The notes beneath the pieces are model-generated. The model saw only the letters and a list, made by a program, of their open reading frames with translations. It searched no databases and had not been told where the DNA came from. A program made the translations under genes and the position numbers. A stretch of DNA of 64,000 bases from positions 292,929-356,928 of the forward strand of contig NZ_RZJR01000008.1 of the NCBI RefSeq assembly GCF_003990975.1, read 5' to 3'. How positions within the stretch are numbered: the stretch's first letter is position 1; every line of letters starts with the position of its first letter. This document shows positions 52,251 through 61,036 of the stretch, piece after piece. Source of the stretch: Cohnella sp. AR92 (GTDB lineage: Bacteria > Bacillota > Bacilli > Paenibacillales > Paenibacillaceae).

Positions 52251-54107
52251 TTAAACGCTCTCCGCCATAAACCAATAAGGATACAGCGGCTGTCCGCCCT
52301 CGTGCACCTCGACTTCGGCATCCGGGTAATGCTGATCCAGCCAAGCGAGCAAGGCCCCCGTGTACTCGGGATCCGAGCCTTCGCCGGCAAGGATGGTCAC
52401 CACTTCGTCTCCGGACGTCAGCATTCGGCCGAGAAGCTGGCAGCCGGCCGCGATCAAGCTGGCGTCGGAGGTAACGATCGTCTTGTTCAGAATGCCGATG
52501 AATTGGCCCTCCTGAATGTCGACTCCGTCCATTCTCGTATCGCGAACGGCCTTCGTCACTTGACCGGTAGCCACCCTCTCGATCGCCTTCAGCATGCGAT
52601 CCGCATTCGATTCCAGCGAGTCCTCCTCGCGGAAAGCAAGCAGAGCCGCCATCCCCTGAGGAACGCTAGTCGTCGGAATGACCGTCACCGGCTTCTCGGC
52701 CAGCTCGGCCGCTTGCTTGGCCGCGAGCTGCACGTTCGAGTTGTTCGGAAGGATAAAGACATGCTCCACGGCCAAGGAGTTGATCGCTTGGACGAGATCC
52801 TCCGTGCTCGGGTTCATGCTCTGCCCGCCGGAGATGACGGAATCGACTCCAAGGCTGAGCAGCAGCTGTTCGTTGCCTTTGCCCATGCTGACCGCGACGA
52901 TTCCGAACGGCGCCATCTCGAAAGCAAGCGGATGAGGCGCGCCGACGTCAACCGCCACTTGGCCGGCGTTCGCCTCTTCGGCCGGATAGGCTGCAGCCGG
53001 AGGCAGCCCGGAAGCCGCTTCGAAGCCGATGGACTCGCTCTCGTAAGCATTCGGCAGCTTAGCGACCTCTTCGCTCTTGCGATCCTCCGTCTCGAGAAGC
53101 TCGCGATGCTGGTCTTGCATGTTCAAGATATGAATGGCCGACAGCTCTCCATGGAGCAGAGCCGCATTCAGCACGTCGCCCGGACGGCGGGAATGGACGT
53201 GTACCTTCACGATCTCCCCGTCGTCGATCAGGATGATCGAGTCCCCGTCCTTCTCCAGCGTTCTGCGGAAGTCGTCCTCCGGGAAAGAAGATTTCCTTGC
53301 GGCGGCATCCCTGACGATGAAGAACTCCATATCGTACGGGAATTGGATGGATTCCGTCTTCAGCCTCGACTGGGCGGATCCTGTCGCATGCTCCCGTTGA
53401 GGCTGAGAGACGGCGGCAGGCGCCGAGACGCGATCCTCATGGGAGGAAGGCTGCGCGTAGGAGGCCGCGACATCCAGTCCCGATGCCGATCGGCCTTCGA
53501 GAGACTCAAGGAATCCTTCGTATAAGTAGACGAGCCCTTGGCCCCCTGAATCCACGACGCCGACCTGCTTCAGGACCGGCAGCATATCCGGAGTGCGCGC
53601 GAGCGTCTCCGAAGCCTTCAGGACGACCTCTCTCATCCATTCCGTGAGATCCGCCGTACGGCGAGAGTAGGCAAGACCGTGCTTGGCTGCTTCGCGCGCA
53701 ACCGTCAGAATCGTCCCTTCAACCGGCTTCACGACCGATTTGTAAGCGGTATCAACTCCCTGTTGCAGGGCATTGGCGAAAGCGGGAACCCCGATCTCCT
53801 GCTGCCCGGCGACAGCGCGAGAGAAGCCGCGGAACAGCTGGGATAGAATAACGCCGGAATTGCCCCGGGCGCCCATCAGCAGTCCCTTGGCCAGCACTTC
53901 GGCCGCTCTGCCGACCTCGACGGAAGGCTTGCTGCGAAGCTCGTTCGCCCCGGCCGTCATCGTCATATTCATATTCGTCCCCGTGTCTCCGTCCGGAACG
54001 GGGAATACGTTCAATTCGTTCACTTTCTCCGCATGGGCGGCGAGCCTGTCGGCTCCGGCCAATACCATGGCAGCCCATTCCGCTCCGTTCAAACTGCGTT
54101 TGCTCAA
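52251..54107 (-). CDS. fakA: Fatty acid kinase catalytic subunit FakA (YloV, DAK domain)
   Basis: FakA phosphorylates fatty acids carried by FakB, feeding exogenous fatty acids to PlsX/PlsY. The 618-residue protein has an N-terminal DhaL ATP-binding domain with the metal motif PDGDTGTNMNMTM near residue 40, a middle domain, and a C-terminal DegV-like domain. The TTG at 54107 is chosen: GGGAGGAG lies nine bases upstream and the product (M)SKRSLNG matches the family; the longer frame adds 46 unrelated residues. It lies between asp23-like and degV, as in Bacillus (yloU-yloV). Confidence 0.94.
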   Translation of the reverse strand: MSKRSLNGAEWAAMVLAGADRLAAHAEKVNELNVFPVPDGDTGTNMNMTMTAGANELRSKPSVEVGRAAEVLAKGLLMGARGNSGVILSQLFRGFSRAVAGQQEIGVPAFANALQQGVDTAYKSVVKPVEGTILTVAREAAKHGLAYSRRTADLTEWMREVVLKASETLARTPDMLPVLKQVGVVDSGGQGLVYLYEGFLESLEGRSASGLDVAASYAQPSSHEDRVSAPAAVSQPQREHATGSAQSRLKTESIQFPYDMEFFIVRDAAARKSSFPEDDFRRTLEKDGDSIILIDDGEIVKVHVHSRRPGDVLNAALLHGELSAIHILNMQDQHRELLETEDRKSEEVAKLPNAYESESIGFEAASGLPPAAAYPAEEANAGQVAVDVGAPHPLAFEMAPFGIVAVSMGKGNEQLLLSLGVDSVISGGQSMNPSTEDLVQAINSLAVEHVFILPNNSNVQLAAKQAAELAEKPVTVIPTTSVPQGMAALLAFREEDSLESNADRMLKAIERVATGQVTKAVRDTRMDGVDIQEGQFIGILNKTIVTSDASLIAAGCQLLGRMLTSGDEVVTILAGEGSDPEYTGALLAWLDQHYPDAEVEVHEGGQPLYPYWFMAESV

Positions 54108-54174
54108 ATGCCTATTCTCCTCCCGAAGGTACGATCGGTTCTTCTTCTGCTGTCTTGCTGCATCCGGTCGTTGC

Positions 54175-54534
54175 CTATTGAGACACTCGTACGCCTTGAA
54201 CATAGACGTTAACGGAATCGACACGAAGCCCGACAATCTCATCAAGTACGTATTTAACTTTCGTCTGAATGTTATGCGCTACCTCGGAGATCTTCGTCCC
54301 ATAGCTTACGATAACGAATAGATCGAGATGAATCTGTTCCCCGGTGCGCCGTACTTCGACGCCTCGCGACAGGTTCTCTCTTCCGAGCAGCTCGGCGATC
54401 CCGTCCTTCAGTTGCTTGCGGGAGGCCATGCCGACCAGTCCAAAACAATCCATTGCAGCGGAACCCGCAACGACAGCGAGCACCTGATCCGCAATATCAA
54501 TCTTACCGTTCTCGGTAGCTATCTGCATGGTCAA
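54175..54534 (-). CDS. Asp23/Gls24 family envelope stress protein (YloU)
   Basis: Asp23/Gls24 proteins are small, abundant and often membrane-associated; YloU is always next to fakA. The 119-residue protein has SAAMDCFGLVGMASRKQLKDG and ends VGLRVDSVNVYVQGVRV. A TTG at 54534 sits at good spacing after AGGGGTGG; the ATG two codons later is the alternative. It is divergent from rpmB, and TACAAT near 54580 on the minus strand may be its -10 box. Confidence 0.92.
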   Translation of the reverse strand: MTMQIATENGKIDIADQVLAVVAGSAAMDCFGLVGMASRKQLKDGIAELLGRENLSRGVEVRRTGEQIHLDLFVIVSYGTKISEVAHNIQTKVKYVLDEIVGLRVDSVNVYVQGVRVSQ

Positions 54535-54618
54535 CGGAATCCACCCCTCTATGTTGGTATTATGGACCATAACCTATTGTACTATAAAAATTGTTGGAGA
54601 TGAAGCCAAAAACACAGA

Positions 54619-54647
54619 TTGCAACGCCCATAGCCGTATGTTATGAT
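54619..54647 (+). promoter_or_regulatory. Sigma-A promoter of rpmB
   Basis: TTGCAA (54619-54624) and TATGAT (54642-54647) are exactly 17 bases apart, about 40 bases before the rpmB start. Confidence 0.75.
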
Positions 54648-54688
54648 TATGAAAGTGTCTGCAAGGTCTTGGTAGGGAGGTGGATTTA

Positions 54689-54877
54689 ATGGCTCGCAAA
54701 TGTTACATCACGGGGAAGAAGCCCGGATCCGGAAACAACGTATCTCACGCTAACAACCATAACCGTCGTTCTTGGGGAGTCAATGTGCAGAAAGTGCGCA
54801 TTCTGGTGAATGGTAAACCGAAACGTGTTTACGTCAGCACCCGCGCCCTGAAGTCCGGTCAAGTGACTCGCGTTTAA
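54689..54877 (+). CDS. rpmB: 50S ribosomal protein bL28
   Basis: The 62-residue basic protein of the large ribosomal subunit begins [20 protein letters not shown] and has the family block [12 protein letters not shown]. It has Cys only at residue 5, so it lacks the zinc-binding CxxC pairs of some bL28 forms. GGGAGGTGG precedes the ATG. It is divergent from asp23/fakA and followed by a strong terminator. Confidence 0.96.
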   Translation: MARKCYITGKKPGSGNNVSHANNHNRRSWGVNVQKVRILVNGKPKRVYVSTRALKSGQVTRV

Positions 54878-54933
54878 TTCCACTTAACTGCGATTTTAAG
54901 CACAATGCTTCTGAATACGGATATGCACGACGT

Positions 54934-54975
54934 AATAACAAAGAGCACTTGGTCTCCCAAGTGCTCTTTGTTATT
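54934..54975 (+). terminator. Bidirectional terminator between rpmB and spoVM
   Basis: AATAACAAAGAGCACTTGG and its exact reverse complement form a 19-bp stem around TCTC. The AATAAC/GTTATT ends give T-rich tails on both strands, suited to the convergent rpmB and spoVM. Confidence 0.88.
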
Positions 54976-55044
54976 GCGCCTTATGCTTGCATGCGTCTCC
55001 CGGCTAAGCCGGAGCCTCCGGGAACCGCGGGTTCCACGGAGGCT

Positions 55045-55125
55045 TTAGTTTTTCTGGAACGTGTTGAGAATCGCTTTAACGAAACCGCCCAGAAACTTCG
55101 GCAGCTTGATGGTATAGAACTTCAT
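55045..55125 (-). CDS. spoVM: Stage V sporulation protein M
   Basis: SpoVM is a 26-residue amphipathic helix that recognises the curved forespore membrane and anchors SpoIVA to start coat assembly. This frame reads MKFYTIKLPKFLGGFVKAIL and ends NTFQKN, the full SpoVM sequence pattern including the key Pro9. GGTGGAGG precedes the ATG directly. CATATATT on the minus strand at 55207-55214 could be a sigma-E -10 box. Its position between rpmB and rpe is conserved. Confidence 0.95.
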   Translation of the reverse strand: MKFYTIKLPKFLGGFVKAILNTFQKN

Positions 55126-55256
55126 CCTCCACCCTCCTCCGGACCTAAAGCGTCCCCCGCAGCTGAACGCACGAACGCGCCAATCGCCTGCACGCGCTGT
55201 TAATCCAATATATGCAGGATGACGTTTGTCCTAGTCCGGACAGGAAAAGAGAATTT

Positions 55257-55913
55257 TCACGCCTTCGCGTTCTTCAAAGTCGAAATCGCGGATGACCGGT
55301 CGCCATTGCCGTAAATATAGTTGCCGGCGACCAGGGCGTCGGCCCCCGCTTGGACGACGAGACTCGCCGTCTCCCCGTTGATTCCGCCGTCCACCTCGAT
55401 GTGAACCCCGCTCAGGCCTCTCGCGTCCAGACGGCCGCGCAGGTCGCGGATCTTCGGCAGCATGGCCGGGATGAACGACTGGCCCCCAAAGCCGGGATTG
55501 ACCGTCATGATAAGCGCCAGGTCGATATCCTCCATCACGTGATCCAATACGGACAACGGAGTATGCGGGTTCAACGCTACTCCCGCTTTGATGCCCAGCT
55601 CGCGAATCGCATGGATCGTGCGGTGAAGATGAAGGCATGCCTCGGCATGGACCGTGATCCGATCCGCGCCCGCCGCCTTGAGATCGTCGAAAAGCTTCTC
55701 CGGCGTGTTCACCATCAGGTGGACGTCGAACGGAAGGCTCGTATAGGAACGGATGGCGCCGACAACCGGCGGTCCGAACGTCAGGTTCGGCACGAATTGG
55801 CCATCCATGATATCGATGTGAATCCAGTCCGCGCCGCAGCGTTCCGCATCGCGAACGTCCTCTCCCAGCCGAGCGAAGTCGGCCGACAGGATGGAAGGTG
55901 CTACGATCGTCAT
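55257..55913 (-). CDS. rpe: Ribulose-phosphate 3-epimerase
   Basis: Interconverts ribulose 5-phosphate and xylulose 5-phosphate in the pentose phosphate pathway. The 218-residue TIM barrel begins MTIVAPSILSADFARLG, has the metal ligands in HIDIMDGQFVPN and VNPGFGGQ, and EVDGGIN near the end. GGAGGTATTG precedes the ATG at 55913; a longer frame adds 11 residues. It follows rsgA by five bases. Confidence 0.96.
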   Translation of the reverse strand: MTIVAPSILSADFARLGEDVRDAERCGADWIHIDIMDGQFVPNLTFGPPVVGAIRSYTSLPFDVHLMVNTPEKLFDDLKAAGADRITVHAEACLHLHRTIHAIRELGIKAGVALNPHTPLSVLDHVMEDIDLALIMTVNPGFGGQSFIPAMLPKIRDLRGRLDARGLSGVHIEVDGGINGETASLVVQAGADALVAGNYIYGNGDRSSAISTLKNAKA

Positions 55914-55918
55914 ACTTT

Positions 55919-56821
55919 TCAATACCTCCGTCTGTTCTCTCTCCACTCCGTCATGAAGCCGGCGTAATGCTCGTAGCGGCTGGACGCCGCTTCGCCTCGT
56001 TCAACGGCTTCCTTGACCGCGCAATTCGGTTCGTGAATGTGCGTGCAGCCTCTGAACTTGCACCCGCCCGACAACTCGCGGAATTCCTTGAAGCACGAGC
56101 CGATCTCCTCGATGCCGAGCTCCGCGAAGTCCAGTTGGCTGAATCCCGGCGTATCCGCGACGAAGCCGCTTCCCTCGAGCCGAATGAGCTCGACGTGACG
56201 GGTCGTATGCTTGCCGCGTCCCAGCTTCTCGCTGATCTCGTTGGTCTCGAGCTCCAGACCCGGAACGAGCGCATTCACCAGCGAGGACTTGCCCACGCCG
56301 GATTGACCCGCGAAGACGCTGACGCGCCCGGCCAGCTTGGCTCTGAGCGGTTCGATTCCTTCGCCTTGCTTGGAGCTGACGAGCATGGTGTCGTAGCCGA
56401 TCGATTCGTAGAGGCTTCTGGCCGCTTCGACGTCCGCCCGGATACGCTCGCTGTCCTCCGAGGCTTCCATCGCGTCCAGCTTGGTGAAGACGATCAGCGT
56501 ATCCAGCCCCGTATGTTCGATATGAACGAGGAATTTGTCCAAGAGCTGCAGATTGAGCTCCGGTCGTATGACCGAGAATACGAGCACGGCCTGATCCACG
56601 TTCGATACCGGAGGGCGGATCAGCTCGGAGGCGCGGGGAAGAAGCTCTTCGATCGCTCCCTCCCCGTTCTCCGTATCGCTGAAGACGACGCGGTCCCCGA
56701 CCAGCGGGGATTGTCCGCGTTTCTTGAAAATGCCTCTCGCGCGGCACTGCACCGACTGGCCGTCTTCCGACTCGACGTAATAGTAGCCGCTAAGCGCTTT
56801 ATAGATGATCCCTTGGGGCAT
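55919..56821 (-). CDS. rsgA: Ribosome small subunit-dependent GTPase A
   Basis: RsgA is a circularly permuted GTPase that aids late 30S subunit maturation. The 300-residue protein has an N-terminal OB fold (residues about 1-65), the permuted motifs NKxD as FTKLDAM and then P-loop GQSGVGKSSL, DTPG in VADTPGFSQ, and the C-terminal zinc knuckle CKFRGCTHIHEPNCAV. GGGAG precedes the ATG. It is in the conserved prkC-rsgA-rpe order. Confidence 0.96.
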   Translation of the reverse strand: MPQGIIYKALSGYYYVESEDGQSVQCRARGIFKKRGQSPLVGDRVVFSDTENGEGAIEELLPRASELIRPPVSNVDQAVLVFSVIRPELNLQLLDKFLVHIEHTGLDTLIVFTKLDAMEASEDSERIRADVEAARSLYESIGYDTMLVSSKQGEGIEPLRAKLAGRVSVFAGQSGVGKSSLVNALVPGLELETNEISEKLGRGKHTTRHVELIRLEGSGFVADTPGFSQLDFAELGIEEIGSCFKEFRELSGGCKFRGCTHIHEPNCAVKEAVERGEAASSRYEHYAGFMTEWRENRRRY

Positions 56822-56832
56822 CGAAAAACTCC

Positions 56833-58917
56833 CTAATTCTGTGAATTGTCGGCGGGCGCATCGCTGCCGCCCGGATCCGTTACGCCGTCCGTCGTGCCCG
56901 TGCCGCCATCCGTGCCGCCGCTATCGACCGGCTTCGACGGCTCCGGCGGATTAATCTCGTGGGAAGCCGGAATGTCTTCGTACGGAATCGGCTCTTCATC
57001 GATCAGATCGCCGTTGCGGTAAATCGAGATTTTGCCGTTCGTGTTAGGCGCAAGCACCAGAGTAACCGGGTAGGTCTGCGACGTCTTGATCTTCTTCGTT
57101 CCCCACTCGATGTCGTCGCCGCGGGCGTCCGAAATCTTGATCACGATCGTGCTGGTCTCTCCCTCGAGCGCCGGAGATACGTAAACGTTGTACGTTCTCT
57201 GCTTCGAGTCTGCCGGATAGCCGCTGCTGATCCAGATCTGGATCTTATCGCCCGCCGTCACCATCTCTCCCTGCTCCGCCGGGTACTGCTTGAAGATTTT
57301 GCCTTTGGTCGTATAGTTAGCCTCATAATGAATATCCGCATCTTGCAGAACCAGATCGTTCTGCAGGATGGTAACCTTAGCTTCATCTAGCGTCGAGCCG
57401 ATCAAATTCGGCATAGGGAAAGGCGCCAGCCCTTCGCTCACCGTCAGAGTAACGGTTACCGTCTTCGGATCGAAGTTCTCGCCGGAGGCGGGCTCCTGCT
57501 TCAGAACGGTTCCCGCTTCGCTCTTGTCGTTCACCGGCTTCTTCGTGATCCGGTCCTCGGTGATTCCCAGATCGTTCAATTGAGCGACGGCGTCTTCGTA
57601 GGAGATGTCCGTCAGCGTCGGCATCGCCGACAGCTCCGGTCCCGTGCTTACGGTCAAGGTGATCGTCGCGCCTTCCTTCACTTTCATGTCCTGCTTGTCT
57701 TGCTTAATAACGTCGCCGGCAGGCACGTCGGGGCTAGGCTCCTCCGGATAAGGCTCCAGAACGTTAAGGCCCGCCGCGAGCAGCTCCGCTTTCGCATCTT
57801 CGTAGTGCTTGCCGACAACGAGAGGGATCTCTACGTCCTTCGGGCTCAACTGGCCCTTAAGCGCCATCACGGCCCAGATCAGGATGCCGATCAGCAGGAC
57901 GGCAACGACCGCGAATACGGTAGGAGCGACCCATCTTCGCTTGCGGTCTTCCGCTTCGTCCCACTTCTCGTCCTTCTTGACGATGGTCTCCTCGCCGGAC
58001 ATTCTCATGTCCGGCTTCAGCGCGGGAATGACGCGAGTCTGCTCGCCGTCGTCCTCGTCCGAATCGCTAGGGAACTGGATCGGCGGCTCGTGCAGGCGCT
58101 GCGGCAGGAGGCAGGTCTCCAGATCCTGAAGCATGAGCTTCGCGGTAGGATACCTCTCGTGCGGATTTTTGCGCATGGCTTTGAGAATAATGTTCTCGAC
58201 GCTCTGCGGAATATGAGGATTCACCTGCTTCGGCCGTTCGAACGGGTCCTGCAGATGCTTAAGCGCGACGCTGATCGGGCTCTCGCCGAGGAACGGCAGC
58301 CTGCCCGTCAGCATCTGGTACAGAACGATCCCGAGCGAGTAGATATCAGACTTCTCTCCGGTGCTGACGCCTTTGGCGTGTTCGGGAGAGAAATAATGCA
58401 CGGAGCCGAGCACCGAGCCCGTCTGGGTGATGGTCGAGGTCGTCACCGCGCGCGCGATGCCGAAGTCCGTAACCTTGACTCTTCCGTTCTTGCCGATCAG
58501 GATGTTATGCGGCTTGATGTCGCGATGGATAATTTGATTATGATGGGCGTGATCCAGCGCGTCGGCGATCTGCGCGGCGATGCGCACCGCTTCCTCGACC
58601 TGGAGCGGCGCCCTGTCGCGTATGATTTCGTTCAGGTTATTGCCGTCGATGAATTCCATGATGATGTAATGCGTGTCCGCCTCTTGGCCGACGTCATAGA
58701 TGCTGACGATATTCGGGTGAGACAAGGAAGCCGCCGCTTGAGCCTCGCGGCGAAACCGACGAACGAAATCCTCGTCGTGCATGAATTGCTGACGCAATAC
58801 TTTGACGGCTACGAAGCGGTTCAGCAGGATGTCCCGAGCCTTGTATACGAGGGCCATTCCGCCTCCGCCGACGCGGTCCAGCAGTTCATACCGTCCCCCG
58901 AGCGTATGTCCGATCAT
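56833..58917 (-). CDS. prkC: PASTA-domain Ser/Thr protein kinase PrkC
   Basis: PrkC senses peptidoglycan fragments and phosphorylates proteins in growth control and spore germination. The 694-residue protein has an N-terminal kinase (GGGGMALVYKA, HRDIKPHNILI, DFGIA, and the activation loop SPEH), a membrane helix near residue 350, three PASTA domains (about 370-575) and an extra C-terminal Ig-like domain ending in a Gly/Asp-rich tail. It overlaps prpC by four bases. The FHA protein at 16544 is a possible downstream reader. Confidence 0.96.
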   Translation of the reverse strand: MIGHTLGGRYELLDRVGGGGMALVYKARDILLNRFVAVKVLRQQFMHDEDFVRRFRREAQAAASLSHPNIVSIYDVGQEADTHYIIMEFIDGNNLNEIIRDRAPLQVEEAVRIAAQIADALDHAHHNQIIHRDIKPHNILIGKNGRVKVTDFGIARAVTTSTITQTGSVLGSVHYFSPEHAKGVSTGEKSDIYSLGIVLYQMLTGRLPFLGESPISVALKHLQDPFERPKQVNPHIPQSVENIILKAMRKNPHERYPTAKLMLQDLETCLLPQRLHEPPIQFPSDSDEDDGEQTRVIPALKPDMRMSGEETIVKKDEKWDEAEDRKRRWVAPTVFAVVAVLLIGILIWAVMALKGQLSPKDVEIPLVVGKHYEDAKAELLAAGLNVLEPYPEEPSPDVPAGDVIKQDKQDMKVKEGATITLTVSTGPELSAMPTLTDISYEDAVAQLNDLGITEDRITKKPVNDKSEAGTVLKQEPASGENFDPKTVTVTLTVSEGLAPFPMPNLIGSTLDEAKVTILQNDLVLQDADIHYEANYTTKGKIFKQYPAEQGEMVTAGDKIQIWISSGYPADSKQRTYNVYVSPALEGETSTIVIKISDARGDDIEWGTKKIKTSQTYPVTLVLAPNTNGKISIYRNGDLIDEEPIPYEDIPASHEINPPEPSKPVDSGGTDGGTGTTDGVTDPGGSDAPADNSQN

Positions 58918-59681
58918 GCCTTTCCTCCTCCACCGACGACATCGTCTATCTCGTAATCGACAAGCACTACCGTGACGTTGTCGTCTCCTCCGGCAATCAG
59001 CGCAAGCGCGATCAGCTTCTCCGCCTTCTGCTCCAGAGTGTCATTCGTTTCGCTTAACGTGTCTCGGATGAGCGCATCCTCGACCAGGGAGCTAAGCCCG
59101 TCGCTGCAGAGAAGCAACCGATCCCCGGGCAGCCAGTCGAAACGGCGAACGTCGACTTCGACGCTGCGATCCGTGCCTAGCGCGCGAAGGAGCACGTTGC
59201 GCCTCGGATGATTGGCCGCTTCCTCCGGGCTCAGCTGCCCCGACTTGGTCAGCTCCTGCACCAGCGTATGGTCTTCCGTCAGCTGTGCGAGCTCGCCGTC
59301 CCGCAGTAGGTAAGCCCGGCTGTCGCCGATATGGCCGATCAAGCCGGCGTTCCGGTTCAGAAGCGCCAGCACGATCGTCGTCCCCATATTGGAATATTGG
59401 TCGTTGCCCGAGGCTGTCTCGAAGACGACCGAATTCGCCTTGCGAATTAGCTCCTTCAGCCGATCCTCGGCATCCGCCGCCTCTACGTCCTCTTGCCAGG
59501 ACGACAAGGAAGCGACTACGCTCTCGACGGTCAAGCCGCTCGCGATCTCCCCGGCTTTGTGGCCGCCCATTCCGTCTGCCACGACCGCCGCGATCAGCCC
59601 GTGCTCGATCCGATCCACCCAAGCGTTATCCTCGTTCACTTGCCTTATTTTGCCAACATGACTCCGCATTGCCGTTTTCAC
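58914..59681 (-). CDS. prpC: Protein phosphatase PrpC (PP2C type)
   Basis: Dephosphorylates PrkC and its targets. The 255-residue protein has PP2C motifs VADGMGGHKAGEIAS, GDSRAYLLRDG, and GGDDNVTVVLVDYE with the metal Asp residues intact. The open frame extends far upstream, but the GTG at 59681 is chosen because GAGGTG lies six bases before it and PP2C begins just there; an ATG four codons later is possible. It lies five bases from rlmN and overlaps prkC. Confidence 0.95.
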   Translation of the reverse strand: MKTAMRSHVGKIRQVNEDNAWVDRIEHGLIAAVVADGMGGHKAGEIASGLTVESVVASLSSWQEDVEAADAEDRLKELIRKANSVVFETASGNDQYSNMGTTIVLALLNRNAGLIGHIGDSRAYLLRDGELAQLTEDHTLVQELTKSGQLSPEEAANHPRRNVLLRALGTDRSVEVDVRRFDWLPGDRLLLCSDGLSSLVEDALIRDTLSETNDTLEQKAEKLIALALIAGGDDNVTVVLVDYEIDDVVGGGGKA

Positions 59682-59686
59682 AACGA

Positions 59687-60814
59687 TCACCTCGCCTGAG
59701 CCTCTTTCTCCTTCTCCCGCTTCTCTTTCTCTTCCGTATGCTTCGCGCGAAGCTGGCCGCAGGCTGCCGCGATGTCGTGGCCTTGTTCCCGGCGGATGGT
59801 AGCGTTGATCTTCTTGCGCTCCAGAATGCGCTGGAACTCGAAGATGTCGTCGCGAGGAGTTCGCACGTAATTCCTCTCCGGAACATAGTTGACCGGGATC
59901 AGGTTTACGTGGCAGAGCATTCCTTGCAGCAGGTCGCCCAGCTCCTCCGCATGCTCGGGACGGTCGTTCACGCCTCCGATCAACGCGTACTCGAACGTCA
60001 GGCGGCGGCCTGTCTTCTCGATATAATATTTGCAAGCGTCCATCACTTCGTTGAAGCGGAAGCGGCGGTTGACCGGCATCAGCTTCGAGCGAAGCTCGTC
60101 GTTCGGCGCATGGATCGAGATCGCGAGGCTGATCTGCGTGTTCTCGTCCGCGAAGCGATAGATGTTGGGCACGATGCCGCTCGTGGACACCGTGATATGG
60201 CGCTGCCCGATATTGAGGCCCTTCGGATGCGTCATCAAACGCAGGAACGTCATCATGTTGTCGTAGTTCTCGAACGGCTCGCCCGAGCCCATGATCACGA
60301 TGCTCGATACCCGCTCGCCTTCCGCGTCGAGCAGGCGCTGCGACTGCACGACCTGGGCGACGATCTCTCCCGCCGTCAGGTTGCGCTTCAAGCCTCCCAA
60401 CGTGGACGCGCAGAACGTGCAGCCGATTCGGCAGCCGACCTGCGTCGTGACGCACACGCTGTTCCCGTAGTTGTGCCGCATGAGGACCGTCTCGATCGCA
60501 TGATCGTCATGCAGGCCGAACAGGAACTTGACCGTGCCGTCCTTGGATTGGAACTTCGTAATCTCGTTCAACGTCACGAAAGCGAACGCATCGGCCAGCT
60601 TGTCGCGGAACGCCTTCGGCAGGTTCGTCATCTCCTCGAAGGACGCCACCCGCTTCACATAAAGCCAATCGAATATCTGTCCGGCGCGGAACGCCGACTC
60701 GCCTTGCTCCTTGACCCAATCCTGGAGTTGTTCAAGCGAATAATCGTAAATAAATGGTTTGTCCGGCTTGTAATTTAATTTGCTGTCCAAACCCTTAAGT
60801 TCTTGTTTGTCCAT
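59687..60814 (-). CDS. rlmN: 23S rRNA/tRNA adenine-C2 methyltransferase RlmN
   Basis: A radical SAM enzyme that methylates A2503 of 23S rRNA and A37 of some tRNAs. The 375-residue protein has the iron-sulphur motif C-x3-C-x2-C (CRIGCTFC), [11 protein letters not shown], and the C-terminal Cys region near GQLR. The ATG at 60814 is preferred for GGTGGTGAC upstream; the longer frame adds 24 unrelated residues. About 220 bases separate it from rsmB, with no gene visible between. Confidence 0.95.
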   Translation of the reverse strand: MDKQELKGLDSKLNYKPDKPFIYDYSLEQLQDWVKEQGESAFRAGQIFDWLYVKRVASFEEMTNLPKAFRDKLADAFAFVTLNEITKFQSKDGTVKFLFGLHDDHAIETVLMRHNYGNSVCVTTQVGCRIGCTFCASTLGGLKRNLTAGEIVAQVVQSQRLLDAEGERVSSIVIMGSGEPFENYDNMMTFLRLMTHPKGLNIGQRHITVSTSGIVPNIYRFADENTQISLAISIHAPNDELRSKLMPVNRRFRFNEVMDACKYYIEKTGRRLTFEYALIGGVNDRPEHAEELGDLLQGMLCHVNLIPVNYVPERNYVRTPRDDIFEFQRILERKKINATIRREQGHDIAAACGQLRAKHTEEKEKREKEKEAQAR

Positions 60815-61036
60815 ATGTGTCACCACCGTTCGATCTATTTTATCACAAACGCCCTTCCGGAAGAAGGGAGAGGCTCTGCGCCGCAAATCCCGGCCCGGCG
60901 CGGGTTCGGGCTCGACAATCCGGTTTCAGTTCGAAGTCCCGTTCGTCCTCCGGTTCGATGCCCGGCTTCCATTCCTATCGACCGTCCGGCTCGAAAAGTT
61001 CCGCGGCCTGAGCGGCCCGTTCCCGCCTGCTTCCTC

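Noticed and set aside
58914-60455. 513-residue version of PrpC
   Set aside because: The extra N-terminus is a shadow of rlmN; GAGGTG and a GTG at 59681 give the normal 255-residue phosphatase.
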